The notes under the pieces were generated by a model, which saw only the letters and a list, made by a program, of their open reading frames with translations, was not told where the DNA came from and did no database searches. DNA of 64,000 nt from contig NZ_CCDG010000011.1 in assembly GCF_000723885.1 (NCBI RefSeq), forward strand, positions 146,810 to 210,809, in the 5' to 3' direction. The DNA is from Paenibacillus camerounensis (GTDB lineage: Bacteria > Bacillota > Bacilli > Paenibacillales > Paenibacillaceae). Both the position numbers and the translations under genes were made by a program. Of this stretch, positions 17,186 through 26,036 are shown piece by piece (within the stretch, counting starts at the first letter, position 1; each line of letters starts with the position of its first letter).

Positions 17186-17200
17186 TTACCGATCGTTCTA
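17186..17200. promoter_or_regulatory. TetR-type operator, copy 2
   Basis: TTACCGATCGTTCTA, 40 bases before the TetR start. Together with copy 1 it forms a mirror pair that should let one regulator repress both divergent promoters. Confidence 0.7.
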
Positions 17201-17240
17201 TAAATGATAAAATACAGGAGTGAGGAAAGGAGCATCATTC

Positions 17241-17816
17241 ATGGCGAGAAGCAAAGAGTTTGACGTCGACAATGTCCTTGGAAAAGCGATGACGATCTTT
17301 TGGCAGCAGGGCTACGAAAAGACTTCCATACAGGATCTGGTATCCGGCATGGGCATTCATAAGCGGAGCATGTACGATACGTTTGGAGACAAGCATACTT
17401 TATATATAAAAGTAATGGACCGCTACGCTGATACAGTCGCAGGCAAGCTAGAGAGCAGGACAGAAGGCGTGGCATCCGCAAGGGAGGCAATCCGGCTCAT
17501 ATTTGAAGCGGCTGCATTTAAGGAGAGTTCTGAACCTAAGGGCTGCCTGCTTGTAAATACTGCAGTAGAGCTTACCAATCATGATCCCGAAGCAGCAGCC
17601 AGAGTAACAGCAGCCTTTCAGAACACGGAGCAGCTGTTTGAACGTCTGCTCCGTCAGGGGCAGGAAAGCGGCGAGCTTACGCGCAGCTTGGAAGCAGCAG
17701 ATATGGCCGCATATCTGCACAATGCACTTGTAGGCCTCCGGGTGCTGGTCAAAACGACAGAGGATGCCGGCAGGCTGCAGACGGTTATAGAGATGACGCT
17801 CAAAGCGCTCGAATAG
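17241..17816 (+). CDS. TetR/AcrR-family transcriptional regulator
   Basis: A 191-residue regulator of the TetR family. The N-terminal DNA-binding part has VLGKAMTIFWQQGYEKTS and IQDLVSGMGIHKRSMYDTFG (~31-50), the typical helix-turn-helix with the YxxFxxK-like end. The C-terminal ligand domain contains EPKGCLLVNTAVEL (~97), as in the TetR subfamily that ends in this GCLLVN motif. The ATG at 17241 follows AAAGGAGC; a frame start 7 codons upstream has no ribosome site. It is divergent from the lipoprotein gene and very likely autoregulated through the operator pair. The ligand is unknown. Confidence 0.87.
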   Translation: MARSKEFDVDNVLGKAMTIFWQQGYEKTSIQDLVSGMGIHKRSMYDTFGDKHTLYIKVMDRYADTVAGKLESRTEGVASAREAIRLIFEAAAFKESSEPKGCLLVNTAVELTNHDPEAAARVTAAFQNTEQLFERLLRQGQESGELTRSLEAADMAAYLHNALVGLRVLVKTTEDAGRLQTVIEMTLKALE

Positions 17817-17963
17817 CACCGGTATAGTATAAACGCACCACACTATAATTATCCGCCAGCCGGTCCCGCCGGAGAACTGCTTCGGGTACGGGCTTCAATC
17901 TGGAGGCGGTTTGGATTACAATAAGCTTCTGATGAATTTTAAGCGGCAGGAGGAGCAGCAGGC

Positions 17964-18626
17964 ATGGCGAAACAGAAATATTATGTGGTCTGGGAGGGCA
18001 AGCAGCCGGGGGTATACAGCACCTGGGCGGAATGCCAGGCTCAGACGGATCATTACACAGGGGCAAAATACAAATCTTATGAGTCAAAAGCTGCCGCAGA
18101 TGCCGCCTTCAAAGCCGGCTGGAAGGGCAATTGGGGAACAGGCGCCACCGGCACGGGAGCGGCTAAAAGCAAGGCAGCCGGCTCATGGAGCCGCAGCGCC
18201 TCCGTACCGACATCTGCCGAGATTGATTATGACAGCATATCAGTAGATGTCGGCACCAGAGGTAATCCGGGTCCGGTGGAATATAAGGGAGTAGATACGC
18301 AGACCGGAGATATTATTTTCTCCTGCGGACCGATTAAGAAAGGCACAAACAATCTGGGCGAGTTCCTGGCGATCGTGCATGCACTTGCCCTTTTACACAA
18401 AGAAGGCAGCAGCAAGACGGTCTACAGTGATTCCGTCAATGCGATGAAATGGGTCAAGCAGAAGAGAGTGGCGACAACGCTGGCACGTGATGCATCAACA
18501 GAAGAGATCTGGACGCTGATTGACCGGGCTGAGCACTGGCTGCAGACAAACACTTACCCGAATAAAGTCCTGAAGTGGCAGACGAAGGAATGGGGAGAGA
18601 TCAAAGCGGATTACGGGCGGAAATAG
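17964..18626 (+). CDS. rnhA: Ribonuclease H with N-terminal viroplasmin-type domain
   Basis: A 220-residue protein. The first ~50 residues (KYYVVWEGKQPGVYSTWAEC, then YKSYESKAAADAAF) are the RNase HI N-terminal/viroplasmin domain that binds RNA-DNA hybrids. After an Ala/Ser linker comes the RNase H fold, with candidate catalytic acids in VDVGTRGNPGP (~95), NNLGEFLAIVHAL (~128), VYSDSVNAMKWV (~150) and the terminal IKADYGRK. It removes RNA from hybrids in the cytoplasm. GGAGGAG precedes the ATG. It lies 50 bases before ung, on the same strand, with no terminator between. Confidence 0.88.
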   Translation: MAKQKYYVVWEGKQPGVYSTWAECQAQTDHYTGAKYKSYESKAAADAAFKAGWKGNWGTGATGTGAAKSKAAGSWSRSASVPTSAEIDYDSISVDVGTRGNPGPVEYKGVDTQTGDIIFSCGPIKKGTNNLGEFLAIVHALALLHKEGSSKTVYSDSVNAMKWVKQKRVATTLARDASTEEIWTLIDRAEHWLQTNTYPNKVLKWQTKEWGEIKADYGRK

Positions 18627-18678
18627 GGTAATACAAGATACAGCATAAATAGCAGGGAGAGCGGAAGGGGAAAGCGGA

Positions 18679-19350
18679 ATGTTGTTTGAGAATGATTGGG
18701 ACGAAGTATTGCAGGAGGAAGCTCAGAAGCCTTATTTTCAGGAGCTGCGCTATGCGTTAGCGGCGGAGTACAAGCAGTATACCGTTTATCCGCCGAAGGA
18801 GCTGCTCTTTTCTGCGCTCAAGCTGACTCCTTATAGCAAGACGCGAGTTGTCATATTGGGACAGGACCCTTATCACGGTGCCGGACAGGCGCATGGGCTG
18901 AGCTTCTCGGTAAAGCCGGGTGTGCGCATACCGCCTTCATTGCGTAATATCTACCAGGAGCTGCATAGCGATGTAGGAATGGCGGTGCCGAATCACGGGT
19001 CGCTGCTGCACTGGGCGGAGGAGGGCGTGCTGATGCTGAACGCTGTGCTGACTGTCCGTGAAGGCCAGCCTAATTCACACAAGGGCCTGGGCTGGGAGAC
19101 ATTTACCGACGCTATTATGGAGAAGCTGAATGAACGGGCCGAGCCGCTGGTATTTATCCTTTGGGGCAGCCATGCCCAGAAGAAGGGGGCTTATATCGAT
19201 AAGAGCCGCCATAAAGTTATCGAGTCTCCGCATCCCAGCCCGTTCTCGGCACACCGCGGATTTTTGGGCAGCAGGCCTTTTTCCCAGGCTAATCAGTATC
19301 TGGAATCACACGGTTTGACAGGGATAGACTGGTCGATACCGAATCTATAG
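18679..19350 (+). CDS. ung: Uracil-DNA glycosylase, family 1
   Basis: Removes uracil from DNA in base excision repair. At 223 residues it has family length. The water-activating motif GQDPYHGAGQAHGLSFSV lies near residue 60, with NHGSLLHWAEEGVLMLNAVL near 113, FILWGSHAQKK near 160 and the DNA-intercalating motif HPSPFSAHRGFLG near 187. It follows rnhA and precedes the small gene at 19382 by about 30 bases, so these three may share a transcript that ends at the terminator at 19808-19855. Confidence 0.96.
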   Translation: MLFENDWDEVLQEEAQKPYFQELRYALAAEYKQYTVYPPKELLFSALKLTPYSKTRVVILGQDPYHGAGQAHGLSFSVKPGVRIPPSLRNIYQELHSDVGMAVPNHGSLLHWAEEGVLMLNAVLTVREGQPNSHKGLGWETFTDAIMEKLNERAEPLVFILWGSHAQKKGAYIDKSRHKVIESPHPSPFSAHRGFLGSRPFSQANQYLESHGLTGIDWSIPNL

Positions 19351-19381
19351 GCAGCAGGAGCATAGTGAAGGGGGAAGAGCA

Positions 19382-19786
19382 ATGAAGCATTGGGTAGGCA
19401 GGCCGGTCATCATGTATTGCGGAGAGGCGCCTTATACGATTATGAAGGGCGTGCTGCGCAGATGGGACCTTCAGGCTTCGCTGGCTGTCATCGGCCACCA
19501 GGAAATTGCTGTTCCTTTTCGTGACATTGTGTTCATTAAGGCGCTCGCTCCCAAGGAGCGGGCATTGCCTCCGGTTCTTCACTCCGTCGGATATGTCATG
19601 AGAGAACGGCAGCAGTTTGATAACGCAGTCTATTTTAAATCAGCGGTAACGGTCTGGAAGGGCGACCAACTGGTCGCATTCAACGCTGTTATCGTCTCTC
19701 ACACGAAAGGTGCGGTTACACTGCAGGACGGACAGAACCTCATGAAAGGCACACATGTTTTTGTGGTCCGTTCCCTGCGGGGATAG
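19382..19786 (+). CDS. Hypothetical protein downstream of ung
   Basis: A 134-residue soluble protein I do not recognise. It starts MKHWVGRPVIMYCGEAPYTI and holds a run of short beta strands (LQASLAVIGHQEIAVPFRDI, VTLQDGQNLMKGTHVFVV), suggesting a small beta-barrel. GGGGGAAG precedes the ATG and the terminator follows its stop by 20 bases, so it is the last gene of the rnhA-ung unit. Confidence 0.6.
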   Translation: MKHWVGRPVIMYCGEAPYTIMKGVLRRWDLQASLAVIGHQEIAVPFRDIVFIKALAPKERALPPVLHSVGYVMRERQQFDNAVYFKSAVTVWKGDQLVAFNAVIVSHTKGAVTLQDGQNLMKGTHVFVVRSLRG

Positions 19787-19807
19787 CCGGGTTATAAAGA
19801 ACGACAC

Positions 19808-19855
19808 AATAAAGAGCAGCGTCCTCCCGTTACCGGGGGAATGCTGCTCTTTATT
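19808..19855. terminator. Bidirectional intrinsic terminator
   Basis: Stem AATAAAGAGCAGC / GCTGCTCTTTATT with inner pairing, between convergent genes. It serves the rnhA-ung unit and the AI-2E-type gene. Confidence 0.88.
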
Positions 19856-19898
19856 ATTGAATCCGTATATCATTAATGTGTTCGTTCAAGGCCGGGTC

Positions 19899-20999
19899 CT
19901 ACATCTGCTCCTCTTTAGGCAGCTGTATCTCCTCGACCCGTTCCGCGACAATGATCTCGTATATCCGCATAACAATGATTTTGGCGATCATGTAGACCGG
20001 AAGTGCAATCAGTACTCCGATAATTCCGAAGAAATCACCGCCCACCAGTACAATTACCACCGTGGTCAGCGGGTGCACATCCAGTGATTTACCGTAAATG
20101 ATCGGCGACAGCACATTATCCTGGATTTGCTGGGCAATAAGAATGATGACAAGCGACCAGATCGCCATCGACGGAGATTCAATGAAGCCTACAATGATGA
20201 CCGGCACTGCTGCAAGCAGCGAACCGACGTAGGGAATGAAATTAAGCGGAATAGAAATTACGGCAAGCAGCAAAGAATACGGCAGGCCGATCATCAGGAA
20301 GCCGATGTAGAGCAGAATCCCGAGCACGACATTGAGAATGACCCTGGTGACAATGAAGCCGCTGAGCGCTGAATCGATATCACGGAGCATCTCCTGGCCT
20401 TCTTTGCGGTATTTCCGCGGAAACAGACCCTGCAGAATCGGCGACAGCTTGTGCCCGTCTTTTAACATGTAATAAAGAATGATCGGCAGTGTCGCAATAA
20501 CGACTACTATACTGGAAATGACACCAATCAGATTGGACATGGAGTTGGTCATCCAGGTGATGGCACTGGTTATATATTCCGAGATTTTGTCGGACACGTC
20601 AGCATCGCCTTGGAAAAACCTTGATAGTGACGGACCACTCCGTAGCTGGTTGAATTGGTTTTGTATCCCCTGGACAAGATATGGCATATTATCAATGAAA
20701 TTCTGGAACTGCTCGCGCAGCGTCGGCCAGATCAGAATCCAGAACAGCACGAACAGCCCGGCGAAGACGAGATAAATCAGCAGAATGGATAATGCACGGT
20801 TAACCTTATGCTTCTCCAGAAACTTGACGAGCGGCCGCAGCAGGTAGTACATGAACCCTGACAGCATCATCGGCACGAGCAGCAGATTAATGATGGAGAG
20901 CAGGGGAGTAAACAGCACAATAACCTTGGAGCCCAGATAGAGAATAGTGAGTAGAGCGATTATGGACAGGCATGTCCGAAAATACTTGCTTTGCAGCAT
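19899..20999 (-). CDS. AI-2E family transporter-like membrane protein
   Basis: A 366-residue integral membrane protein with about seven to eight hydrophobic segments, of the UPF0118/AI-2E exporter family. Family-typical stretches are LLVPMMLSGFMYYLLRPLVK (~40), LPIILYYMLKDG (~175), LGILLYIGFLMIGLPYSLLL (~228) and NFIPYVGSLLAAVPVIIVG (~252), then a late IYGKSLDVHPLTTVVIVLVG. Members export small signals or ions; the substrate here is unknown. The start ATG follows GGGGGTG. It is a single-gene unit between the terminator and its own promoter. Confidence 0.88.
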   Translation of the reverse strand: MLQSKYFRTCLSIIALLTILYLGSKVIVLFTPLLSIINLLLVPMMLSGFMYYLLRPLVKFLEKHKVNRALSILLIYLVFAGLFVLFWILIWPTLREQFQNFIDNMPYLVQGIQNQFNQLRSGPSLSRFFQGDADVSDKISEYITSAITWMTNSMSNLIGVISSIVVVIATLPIILYYMLKDGHKLSPILQGLFPRKYRKEGQEMLRDIDSALSGFIVTRVILNVVLGILLYIGFLMIGLPYSLLLAVISIPLNFIPYVGSLLAAVPVIIVGFIESPSMAIWSLVIILIAQQIQDNVLSPIIYGKSLDVHPLTTVVIVLVGGDFFGIIGVLIALPVYMIAKIIVMRIYEIIVAERVEEIQLPKEEQM

Positions 21000-21158
21000 T
21001 GCAGCACCCCCGTAATTTAAATGTATACAGTGACCGTATGTAATCTGATCATCCCGATTCTATCTTTATAACCCAAATGCTAGAAATTGATTCAGTCTGG
21101 CTGGGCGGTTTAGGCAGGTATGGGGGAGGTTAATACGCCTTAACAGGAGGGGATGCAG

Positions 21159-21632
21159 ATGACGACGCTGGTAATAGGGATATTCGGGCACCGGAGCGAT
21201 GCCGTTCTGGCAATCGAGGCTTTGAAGGATAGCGGAATAAAGAAGAAACAAATTTCAGCTGTGACTAAGCAAAAGAGTACGCTTGAGCTGATCAGCAAGG
21301 ATACCGGAATCGGAAAAATAGAGAGCGGAGCGGGTAATGCCGGCCTGTTCGGGACAGCCCGGGAGGTAGGGGTCGGCCTGAATATGATTAATGATACGGC
21401 TGTTGCTGCCGGACCGGCAGCACGCAAGCTGGCCGGAGCTGATCTTGAGGCAGATGGCCTGACCGTCAGCCTGATCGGAATCGGTATTCCGGAGGCAGAT
21501 GCCGCTAAATATGCGGAGCATGCGGAGATGGAACGTATTATTGTAATAGTTGAGGTTGAAGAGGACCAGAATAAGCAGGTGAGCACTATCATGGGGCAGC
21601 ATGACGCTATTCCGTTCACATCTGCTGAATAG
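21159..21632 (+). CDS. General-stress-protein-like (glycine-zipper) protein
   Basis: A 157-residue protein. It starts with a beta-alpha unit (TTLVIGIFGHRSDAVLAIEAL) as in general stress protein 17M/YflT-like proteins. A Gly/Ala-rich middle (GAGNAGLFGTAREVGVGLN) takes the place of the usual membrane or zipper segment. The end has LIGIGIPEADAAKYAEHAEM, as in low-temperature-induced proteins. The function is unknown beyond stress association in relatives. The second ATG (21159) fits the AGGAGGGG site; the first lies directly on it. It is convergent with the gene at 21641. Confidence 0.65.
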   Translation: MTTLVIGIFGHRSDAVLAIEALKDSGIKKKQISAVTKQKSTLELISKDTGIGKIESGAGNAGLFGTAREVGVGLNMINDTAVAAGPAARKLAGADLEADGLTVSLIGIGIPEADAAKYAEHAEMERIIVIVEVEEDQNKQVSTIMGQHDAIPFTSAE

Positions 21633-21640
21633 TGAATCAG

Positions 21641-21928
21641 TTATCTGCGGCGCAGACGGGATTTCCGTTTAGCCGCTTTTTTTCGCGATTGGATAAACAA
21701 GGCGGGCTCAATATCCACCTGGCCGCCTGTTTCCTTTGCAACCTGCTTGGCTTTAACAAGTGCCAAGAAGGCAAAGAATTCTCCCAGAGCACCGAGTCCG
21801 GCAGCAATAATCTCATAGTCATCAGCGGTCAATTCCGCAGACTCGACAGGATTTCCGGTGTTTCCCGGAAGATTGCTGCTCTTGTTATTGCTGACGCCGC
21901 TGCCGTAACCGTTACTGTTATTGGCCAT
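21641..21928 (-). CDS. Hypothetical protein with basic tail
   Basis: A 95-residue protein I do not recognise. It has a Gly/Asn/Ser-rich first 30 residues, one helix (ELTADDYEIIAAGLGALGEF, then FAFLALVKAKQVAKE) and a very basic tail (SRKKAAKRKSRLRRR). The tail suggests binding to nucleic acid or to the membrane surface. The start has AGGTGAACAGGGA in front. It is convergent with the stress-type gene, 8 bases apart. Confidence 0.5.
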   Translation of the reverse strand: MANNSNGYGSGVSNNKSSNLPGNTGNPVESAELTADDYEIIAAGLGALGEFFAFLALVKAKQVAKETGGQVDIEPALFIQSRKKAAKRKSRLRRR

Positions 21929-22063
21929 TCCCTGTTCACCTGCTTTTCGCCATATGTATTATAAAATATGTTGCTGCCTCCATAGATGAAATAGGCAATC
22001 GGGAGGATATTTCTTAAGAACGATTTTTCCATGAATGAGCCGAAAAAATCACTTTACAGACTT

Positions 22064-22077
22064 TGAAAACGCTGTTA
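22064..22077. promoter_or_regulatory. cre-like site upstream of the fru operon
   Basis: TGAAAACGCTGTTA matches TGWAARCGYTWWCW at 12 of 14 positions. Placed about 135 bases before fruR, it would bring the fructose operon under CcpA. Confidence 0.5.
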
Positions 22078-22086
22078 AAATCATAA

Positions 22087-22136
22087 ATGAGCACAAATGA
22101 TCAATAATGAGCACGTTATGCCAGTTAAATGATCAA
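22087..22136. promoter_or_regulatory. Phased direct repeats, candidate FruR operator
   Basis: ATGAGCAC at 22087 and 22107 alternates with ATGATCAA at 22097 and 22129. The first three lie exactly 10 bp apart, on one face of the helix. DeoR-type fructose repressors bind repeated half-sites of this kind, and the next gene is fruR. Confidence 0.55.
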
Positions 22137-22211
22137 ATCCGTTAACGAATAAAGACACTGCATAGCAGGCGGACTTCATGCTTACGCTATGCGTTGAGGG
22201 AGTGGGCTGCT

Positions 22212-22976
22212 GTGCTGTTTGAAGAAGAAAGAAAAGTAAGCATTGTTCAGTTTGTAGACCAGCATACAAGGGCATCGGTGCAGGAGCTAAGCCAGCAGCT
22301 GGGTGTTTCCGAATCGACGGTCCGCCGGGATTTGAAGGAGCTGGAGGAAGCGAGGCTGCTGAAGCGGACGCACGGCGGGGCTGTATCGCTGCAGAGCGTC
22401 AATTTCGAGGCCGCTTTTCCGGATAAGGAAGACCGCTTTATGGACGAGAAGCTGCGGATTGCCGCCAAGGCAGTCGAGCTGATCCAGGAAGGCGATGCCA
22501 TTCTGCTTGACGGAGGAACCACAACGCTGCAGATAGCCAGAGCACTTAAGAGCTTCTCGAATCTCAAGGTGATAACCAACTCGATTATGGCTTTGAATGA
22601 GCTGAGGGATTGCCGGAATATCGAAGTCTCGATCACTGGCGGAATGCTCCGCCCGGATACGATGGCTTTTGTGGGGCCGATGACAGAACGCTCACTGGAG
22701 ATGGTACGGGTGGATAAAGCTTTTCTCGGGACGAACGGGCTTGATCTGACGGAGGGCATCACCACTCCTAATATGCTGGAGGCTGCCACGAAACGCAAAA
22801 TGATTACTGTTGCCAAGCAGTCTATACTGCTGGCTGACCATAGCAAGATCGGCCAGGTTTCTTTCTGTAAGGTAGCAGATCTGCGGGAGATTGATCACTG
22901 TATTCTGGACTCGGCAGTGCCCGGCAGTTTTACACGGGGGCTTGAAGCTTTAGATGTCAGCTTCACAATCGTGTAA
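22212..22976 (+). CDS. fruR: DeoR-family repressor of fructose genes
   Basis: A 254-residue DeoR-type regulator. The N-terminal winged helix has VQELSQQLGVSESTVRRDLK (~23-42) and RTHGGAV. The C-terminal sugar-phosphate sensor domain has LLDGGTTTLQIAR (~96), the family TNS triplet in VITNSIMAL and the late KMITVAKQSILLADHSKIG. I start it at the GTG at 22212, nine bases after GAGGGAG; a TTG six codons upstream would overlap that site. It heads fruR-fruK-fruA, so it most likely represses the operon until fructose 1-phosphate or a similar effector appears. Confidence 0.9.
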   Translation: MLFEEERKVSIVQFVDQHTRASVQELSQQLGVSESTVRRDLKELEEARLLKRTHGGAVSLQSVNFEAAFPDKEDRFMDEKLRIAAKAVELIQEGDAILLDGGTTTLQIARALKSFSNLKVITNSIMALNELRDCRNIEVSITGGMLRPDTMAFVGPMTERSLEMVRVDKAFLGTNGLDLTEGITTPNMLEAATKRKMITVAKQSILLADHSKIGQVSFCKVADLREIDHCILDSAVPGSFTRGLEALDVSFTIV

Positions 22977-23006
22977 GCAAGTAAACCACAATAATGAGGG
23001 ATGAAC

Positions 23007-23918
23007 ATGATTTACACCGTCACACTTAATCCTTCCATTGACTATATCGTGGAAGTGGAAGATATGAAGCTCGGCAGCCTGAACCGCATGACCCGTGACC
23101 TGAAGCTGCCGGGAGGCAAGGGAATCAATGTATCGCGTGTCCTGAACCAGCTGGGAGTAAGCAACACGGCAACAGGATTTCTGGGCGGCTTCACCGGCCG
23201 GTTCATTGAAGACTGGCTGCATGAGGAAGGCACCTCAAGCGACTTTGTTCCGGTCAGCGGGGATACGCGGATTAATATTAAGCTGAAGTCCGGAGAAGAA
23301 ACCGAGATTAACGGAGCCGGACCGGATATTACCGCCGCTGAAGCCGATGTCCTGACAGACAAGCTGCGCAGTCTGCAGGCCGGGGACATTGTGGTGATGT
23401 CCGGGAGCATCCCGCCTTCCCTTGGAGCGGATTTCTATAACAGGCTGATTGAAGTTTGCAGACAGCAGGGTGCTGAGTTCGTCATTGATACTACCGGTCA
23501 GGCGCTGCAGCAGGCGCTTCAATACGCACCGCTGCTGGTCAAGCCGAACCATCATGAGCTTGCCGAGCTGTTCGGGGTTACTATCAGCACCAGAGAAGAG
23601 GTTATTACGTACGGACGTAAGCTGCTGGAAGCCGGAGCACAGCATGTGCTGGTCTCCATGGCCGGAGACGGCGCGCTGCTGATTACGGAGCAGGGCGTGT
23701 ACAGTGCGAATGCGCCGTCGGGACAGGTGCGGAATTCAGTAGGCGCAGGGGATTCGATGATCGCGGGATTTGTAGGCACCTTGTCCATGGAGGGTGATCT
23801 GCTTGAAGCCTTCCGTACAGGCGTTGCCTCCGGCAGTGCAACAGCATTCTCCGATGATTTGGCAGACGGCGGCTTTATCGCCCGGCTGCGCCCCCAGATC
23901 GAGATTACACAGCTGTAG
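23007..23918 (+). CDS. fruK: 1-phosphofructokinase
   Basis: Phosphorylates fructose 1-phosphate, the product of FruA, to fructose 1,6-bisphosphate with ATP. It is a PfkB-family kinase of about 303 residues. It begins MIYTVTLNPSIDYIVEVED, with LPGGKGINVSRVLNQLG (~36, substrate binding) and the C-terminal NSVGAGDSMIAGFVGTL (~246, catalytic Asp and anion hole GAGD). The ATG at 23007 fits the GAGGG site better than the one at 23001. It lies 30 bases after fruR and about 40 before fruA. Confidence 0.94.
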   Translation: MIYTVTLNPSIDYIVEVEDMKLGSLNRMTRDLKLPGGKGINVSRVLNQLGVSNTATGFLGGFTGRFIEDWLHEEGTSSDFVPVSGDTRINIKLKSGEETEINGAGPDITAAEADVLTDKLRSLQAGDIVVMSGSIPPSLGADFYNRLIEVCRQQGAEFVIDTTGQALQQALQYAPLLVKPNHHELAELFGVTISTREEVITYGRKLLEAGAQHVLVSMAGDGALLITEQGVYSANAPSGQVRNSVGAGDSMIAGFVGTLSMEGDLLEAFRTGVASGSATAFSDDLADGGFIARLRPQIEITQL

Positions 23919-23956
23919 GCAATTGGTATTAACAGGAACATAGGGAGCTGATAAAC

Positions 23957-25882
23957 ATGAGAATTACAGATTTGATGATAAAAGAAGCAATGATCATGAA
24001 TCTGCAGGCAACTACAAAAGAGGCGGCAATTGATGAACTGATTGCCAGCCTGGCGGCCAGCGGACGGATTAATGACAAGGTGCTGTTCAAAGAAAAGATT
24101 CTGGCGCGTGAAGCCCAGTCCAGCACCGGGATCGGCGGCGGAATTGCCATGCCGCATGCCAAGACCTCTGCAGTTAATGAAGCTACTGTAGTATTCGCCA
24201 AGAGTCGCGCAGGTGTAGAGTACGAATCACTGGACGATGAGCCGGCCAAGCTGTTCTTTATGATTGCCGCACCGGAGGGTGCCGGGAATATGCACATGCG
24301 CACCCTGGCAGCATTGTCCCGCTTGCTCATTGAAAGCGAATTCATCGAGGCGCTCATGCAGGCCTCCACACCTGATGAGGTTGCTGCATTGTTTGATGCC
24401 AAGCAGGCGGAGCAGGATGCCAAGGCAGAAGCAGATAAGGCTGCTCCTGCAGTTAAGCCGGCGCCTGAGAAGCTGATCGTTGGAAATCCGGAATCCTCCG
24501 GTTTTGTTGTAGCTGTTACAGCTTGTCCTACAGGAATTGCCCACACCTTCATGGCCGAAGATGCATTGAAGAAAAAGGCGCTGGAGATGGGTGTTAATAT
24601 CCGCGTTGAGACCAACGGCTCGGAAGGCGCGCAGAATGTGCTTACCGAAGATGAGATCCGCCGGGCCAGCGGTGTTATTGTGGCGGCCGACAAAAATGTT
24701 GAAATGGCCCGCTTCGCCGGCAAGCCGGTGCTGCAAAGACCGGTAAGTGACGGTATCCGTAAGCCTGAAGAACTGATCAGCAAAGCACTTAAGGGCGATG
24801 CCCCGATCTACCAGGACGGCGGACGCAGCACGGGCAGCGAAGCTGCTCCGGCTAAATCGGGCAGCGTGGGAAGCAAAATCTACAAAGATCTGATGAACGG
24901 TATTTCGCACATGCTTCCGTTCGTAGTCGGCGGCGGTATCCTGCTTGCCATTTCCTTCCTGATCGAGCAGGTTGCCGGCGTCGATAACCCGCTGGTGAAG
25001 CTGCTGCAGACGATCGGCGGCGGCGATGGTGCCTTCCACTTCCTGATTCCGATCCTCGCCGGATTTATCGCGATGAGCATAGGTGACCGGCCGGCACTGA
25101 TGCCGGGTATGGTCGGCGGCATCATGGCCCTGAATTCCAACGCCGGCTTCCTCGGCGGTCTGGCTGCCGGTTTCCTGGCCGGTTATGTCATCATCGGCCT
25201 GCGTAAAGCCTTTGCCGGCCTGCCGCGCACGCTTGACGGACTGAAGCCGATTCTGCTCTACCCGGTCTTTGGCCTGCTGATCACCGGAACTGTAGCATAC
25301 TATATATTCGATCCGGTCTTTGGCTCCATTAATACAGCAATGATTGATGCCCTTAACAGATTGGGCACCGGCAATATGGTTCTTCTGGGTACTGTTCTTG
25401 GCGGAATGATGGCTATTGATATGGGCGGCCCGTTCAACAAAGCGGCTTATACCTTTGCAATCGGCGTATTCACCTCCAGCGGCAACGTGAACGGCCTGAT
25501 GATGGCTGCGGTAATGGCCGGCGGCATGGTGCCTCCGCTGGCAATCGCGCTGGCGACAACATTGTTCAAGAACAAGTTCACCGAAACCGAACGCAAATCC
25601 GGGCTGACGAATTATGTACTTGGCCTGTCGTTTATTACTGAAGGTGCAATTCCGTTTGCGGCAGCCGATCCGCTGCGTGTGCTGACTACCTGCATCATCG
25701 GTTCTGCTGTTGCCGGCGGACTGACACAGCTCTGGCACATTAACGTGCCTGCACCGCACGGAGGAATTTTCGTTGCCTTTCTTTCCAGCAACGCGCTCCT
25801 GTTCCTGCTGGCTGTGGTGATCGGTGCCGTAATTTCCGGCCTGACGCTGGGACTGTGGAAGAAGCCGCTGCAGACCAAATAA
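23957..25882 (+). CDS. fruA: Fructose-specific PTS enzyme IIABC
   Basis: Imports fructose and releases fructose 1-phosphate in the cytoplasm. The 641 residues carry all three PTS modules. An EIIA domain comes first, with GGGIAMPHAKTSAV (~57, phospho-His). An EIIB domain follows, with VAVTACPTGIAHTFMAEDAL (~180, phospho-Cys). From ~300 there is the membrane EIIC with SHMLPFVVGGGILLAISFLI, GDRPALMPGM and FITEGAIPFAAADPLRV. The gene closes the fru operon. The strong terminator at 25988-26036, just inside the adjoining IS relic, may end its transcript. Confidence 0.95.
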   Translation: MRITDLMIKEAMIMNLQATTKEAAIDELIASLAASGRINDKVLFKEKILAREAQSSTGIGGGIAMPHAKTSAVNEATVVFAKSRAGVEYESLDDEPAKLFFMIAAPEGAGNMHMRTLAALSRLLIESEFIEALMQASTPDEVAALFDAKQAEQDAKAEADKAAPAVKPAPEKLIVGNPESSGFVVAVTACPTGIAHTFMAEDALKKKALEMGVNIRVETNGSEGAQNVLTEDEIRRASGVIVAADKNVEMARFAGKPVLQRPVSDGIRKPEELISKALKGDAPIYQDGGRSTGSEAAPAKSGSVGSKIYKDLMNGISHMLPFVVGGGILLAISFLIEQVAGVDNPLVKLLQTIGGGDGAFHFLIPILAGFIAMSIGDRPALMPGMVGGIMALNSNAGFLGGLAAGFLAGYVIIGLRKAFAGLPRTLDGLKPILLYPVFGLLITGTVAYYIFDPVFGSINTAMIDALNRLGTGNMVLLGTVLGGMMAIDMGGPFNKAAYTFAIGVFTSSGNVNGLMMAAVMAGGMVPPLAIALATTLFKNKFTETERKSGLTNYVLGLSFITEGAIPFAAADPLRVLTTCIIGSAVAGGLTQLWHINVPAPHGGIFVAFLSSNALLFLLAVVIGAVISGLTLGLWKKPLQTK

Positions 25883-25987
25883 TAGCTTCTAAAACGGTAC
25901 GTTTTAAATAAAGAAGGGGCTGTCCCAAAAGTAGTTTTTCTACGAGTAAAGACATACTCTTCACCTTTTCAGAACTGCAAAAAAGTC

Positions 25988-26036
25988 AAAGAGCAGCCAT
26001 TCTCCCGTCACTGGAGAATGGCTGCTCTTTGTTTTT
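25988..26036. terminator. Strong intrinsic terminator after fruA
   Basis: An 18-bp stem (AAAGAGCAGCCATTCTCC / GGAGAATGGCTGCTCTTT) followed by GTTTTT. It overlaps the end of the transposase relic and is the best stop for fruRKA transcripts. Confidence 0.82.

Noticed and set aside
24227..25759. Minus-strand frame of 510 codons opposite fruA
   Set aside because: Shadow of the PTS gene; no ribosome site and no family features.
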